From NCBI GenBank assembly GCA_009783465.1, contig WRDM01000023.1:1-42809 (forward strand): DNA of 42,809 bases. The letters run 5' to 3'. The stretch is from Phycisphaerae bacterium (GTDB lineage: Bacteria; Planctomycetota; Phycisphaerae; SM23-33). The position numbers were made by a program, and so were the translations under genes. Of the stretch, positions 41,508 through 42,809 are shown one piece after another; the first letter of the stretch is position 1; every line of letters begins with the position of its first letter. The notes under the pieces were generated by a model. It searched no databases and was not told the DNA's origin. It was given only the letters and a program-made list of their open reading frames with translations.

Positions 41508-42504
41508 TCACAGCAATTCCGCAATCTGCACCGCATTCAGGGCGGCGCCTTTGCGGATCTGGTCGCCGCTGACGAACAGGTCGATGCCGTGGTCGTCGAG
41601 GCTCATGTCCTGGCGGATGCGACCGACGAGCACGTTGTCCTGGCCGGTGGCTTCCAGCGGCATGGGGAAGTGGTTGGCCTGGCGGTCGTCGACGACCGTC
41701 ACGCCCGGCGCCGCCGCGAGCACCTGGCGGACCTGCGCCTCCGTCATCGGGCGGCTGAACTCGATGTTGATCGACTCGCAATGCGCCCGCAGCACCGGCA
41801 CGCGGACGCACGTAGCCGTCACGCGAATCTCCGGCGCGTGGAAAATTTTCCGCGTCTCGTGCACCATCTTGTTCTCTTCCTCGTTGTAGCCGTTGTCGCC
41901 CACCTTCGAGTTGTGCGAGAACACGTTGAACAGGCACTGATGCCAGCACGCTCCGCGTGACCGGTTTGCCGGCGGACCAGTCGCGGGCCTGCTGCTCCAG
42001 TTCGGCCATCGCCTTGGCCCCGGCGCCGCTGACGGCCTGGTACGTGCTGACCACCAGCCGCTTGATCGGGTTGACCTGGTGCAGCGGCCAGACGGGCACG
42101 TTCATGATGATCGTCGAACAGTTGGGATTGGCGATGATGCCTTTGTGCCACGCCAGGTCCTGCGGGTTGACTTCGGGCACCACCAGCGGCACGGACGGGT
42201 CCATGCGATAGGCCGACGTGTTGTCCACCACGACCGCGCCCGCGTCCACCGCGACCGGCGCGAACTGCTTGCTGAGCGACCCGCCCGCCGACGAGAGCAC
42301 AAGATCCAGGCCCTGGAGACTCTGGTTCGTCAATTCTTCGATGGGCAGCTCTTCACCGCGGAATGTCAACGTTTTGCCCGCCGACCGCGCCGAGGCCAAC
42401 AGCTTCAAACTGGCCATCGGAAAATTCCGCTGCTCCAGAAGGGTCAAAAACTCCGTACCCACCGCGCCGGTCGCGCCCATGATCGCCACACGAGGATTCC
42501 GCAT
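41508..42504 (-). pseudogene. asd: Aspartate-semialdehyde dehydrogenase, split by a frameshift
   Basis: Catalyses the second reductive step to lysine, threonine and methionine. The 5' part encodes NPRVAIMGATGAVGTEFL, SSAGGSLSKQFAPVA, VVDNTSAYRMD, IIANPNCSTIIMNVPVWPL with the catalytic Cys, and AVSGAGAKAMAELEQQ. After GKPVTRSVL the frame changes near 41940-41950. The expected next residues (HQCLFNVFSHNSKVGDNGYN, then EEENKMVHETRKI and RVPVLRAHCESINIEFS) are encoded in another frame, ending at LNAVQIAELL, TGA 41508. The sequence reads GTGCTGGCATCAG, where a 2-base gain would restore the frame. Either the gene is broken or this is a sequence error; for an essential gene the latter is quite possible. 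Confidence 0.88.
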
Positions 42505-42717
42505 CGTTCGCTCCTGATTCGCTCCGCATTCGTGTCAACACCCGCCCAAAGCGGGAATGCCAATGAAAGGGAACGATTCTAGCACGAACCGTTGTTGGCT
42601 ACAAGACCGGGCAAACGCATTTTCGCGATGTCTGGGTGAACATGGGCCGTTTGTTCGCGTGCCCCGGGTGTGACAAAATTTTCTGTCAGGATGCAACGTG
42701 TTGTTTTCGTAGTTCCT

Positions 42718-42809
42718 AGTCGCGAAGCGACGGCGTTGGGTAGCCCAGGGTGAGCCTGTACTCAGGCGAACCCTGGGGTCCGGTTTTTCAACACAAGCCC
42801 CAACGGGGC
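42718..42809. repeat. REP unit at the right window edge (truncated)
   Basis: GTCGCGAAGCGACGGCGTTG, GGGTAGCCCAGGGTGAGCCT, GTACTCAGGCGAACCCTGGG, then AAGCCCCAACGGGGC at the last base. A stretch of 41 nt is identical to the left REP unit of the RAYT (13339-13379). The layout suggests that another REP/RAYT unit or another copy of the layered element continues to the right. The rest of 42505-42717 holds a worn GTGAACATGGGCCGTTTGTTCG arm and no gene. Confidence 0.8.

Overview
The window looks like a chromosomal piece of a high-GC, Gram-negative-type bacterium, most likely a planctomycete (Phycisphaerae-like). This is an inference from the general style: two-membrane machinery (type II secretion pseudopilins, an RND pump with its adaptor, several lipoproteins), a secreted PQQ-like propeller starting 'DWPRFSGP', and very dense intergenic palindromes. 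No rRNA or other phylogenetic marker settles it. The gene content is mostly housekeeping and metabolic. No phage, plasmid, CRISPR array or biosynthetic island is visible.

Layout. 0.3-3.1 kb: groES-groEL and a small receiver-like protein, all on minus. 3.5-11.4 kb: clpB, then a tightly coupled type II secretion cluster (GspF, three pseudopilins, GspK), all on plus. 11.5-15.6 kb: L-ribulokinase and an L-fucose/L-arabinose-type isomerase on minus, with a REP-associated HUH transposase (RAYT) between them. 16.2-19.5 kb: a small zinc-ribbon protein and two lipoproteins. 19.9-22.2 kb: holA, a 62-aa lipoprotein, a CAU-anticodon tRNA and rpe. 22.4-26.2 kb: PQQ-like protein, ribokinase and a DusB-type tRNA-dihydrouridine synthase. 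26.8-31 kb: a DUF2795 protein, a 682-aa glycosidase-like protein, a discoidin-domain lipoprotein and a TauE/SafE-like membrane protein. 31.5-36 kb: RND transporter and adaptor. 36.2-42.5 kb: a YhcH-family protein, a small membrane protein, fused cobA-hemD, a small hypothetical protein, a UroD-like protein with its coupled membrane partner, and asd with an apparent frameshift.

The unusual part is what fills the gaps. Nearly every intergenic region carries palindromic repeats from at least eight families. (i) A layered element of about 400 bp: outer GGCCTCCCCGG arms, then a GCCCC/GGGGC stem, a CCCAGGG/CCCTGGG stem and an inner CTGACGCCACTGGCCG stem. Four whole copies are present, plus two edge fragments. 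Two inverted half-units of its middle layers bracket the RAYT gene. (ii) Elements whose outer arms (GTTCGAGGGA) enclose iterated words that can be swapped: TTAACTAG in some copies, CAGTAGCCAATAGC in others. (iii) CTGTTAG/CTGTAGG word arrays around a GGCTTAT stem. (iv) GCGGGCGTCTCGCCCGC elements. (v) GCCTGTTTGCGTTGTA hairpins, and several other word arrays. Family (iv) elements lie in frame inside three coding regions (GspK, the TauE-like protein, CobA-HemD). Repeats also encode the leader peptides of three pseudopilin-type proteins, ahead of their predicted cleavage sites. One layered element sits inside the hairpin of another family, which records a past insertion. The RAYT with its repeats is the best candidate for a mobile or domesticated repeat-spreading system here.
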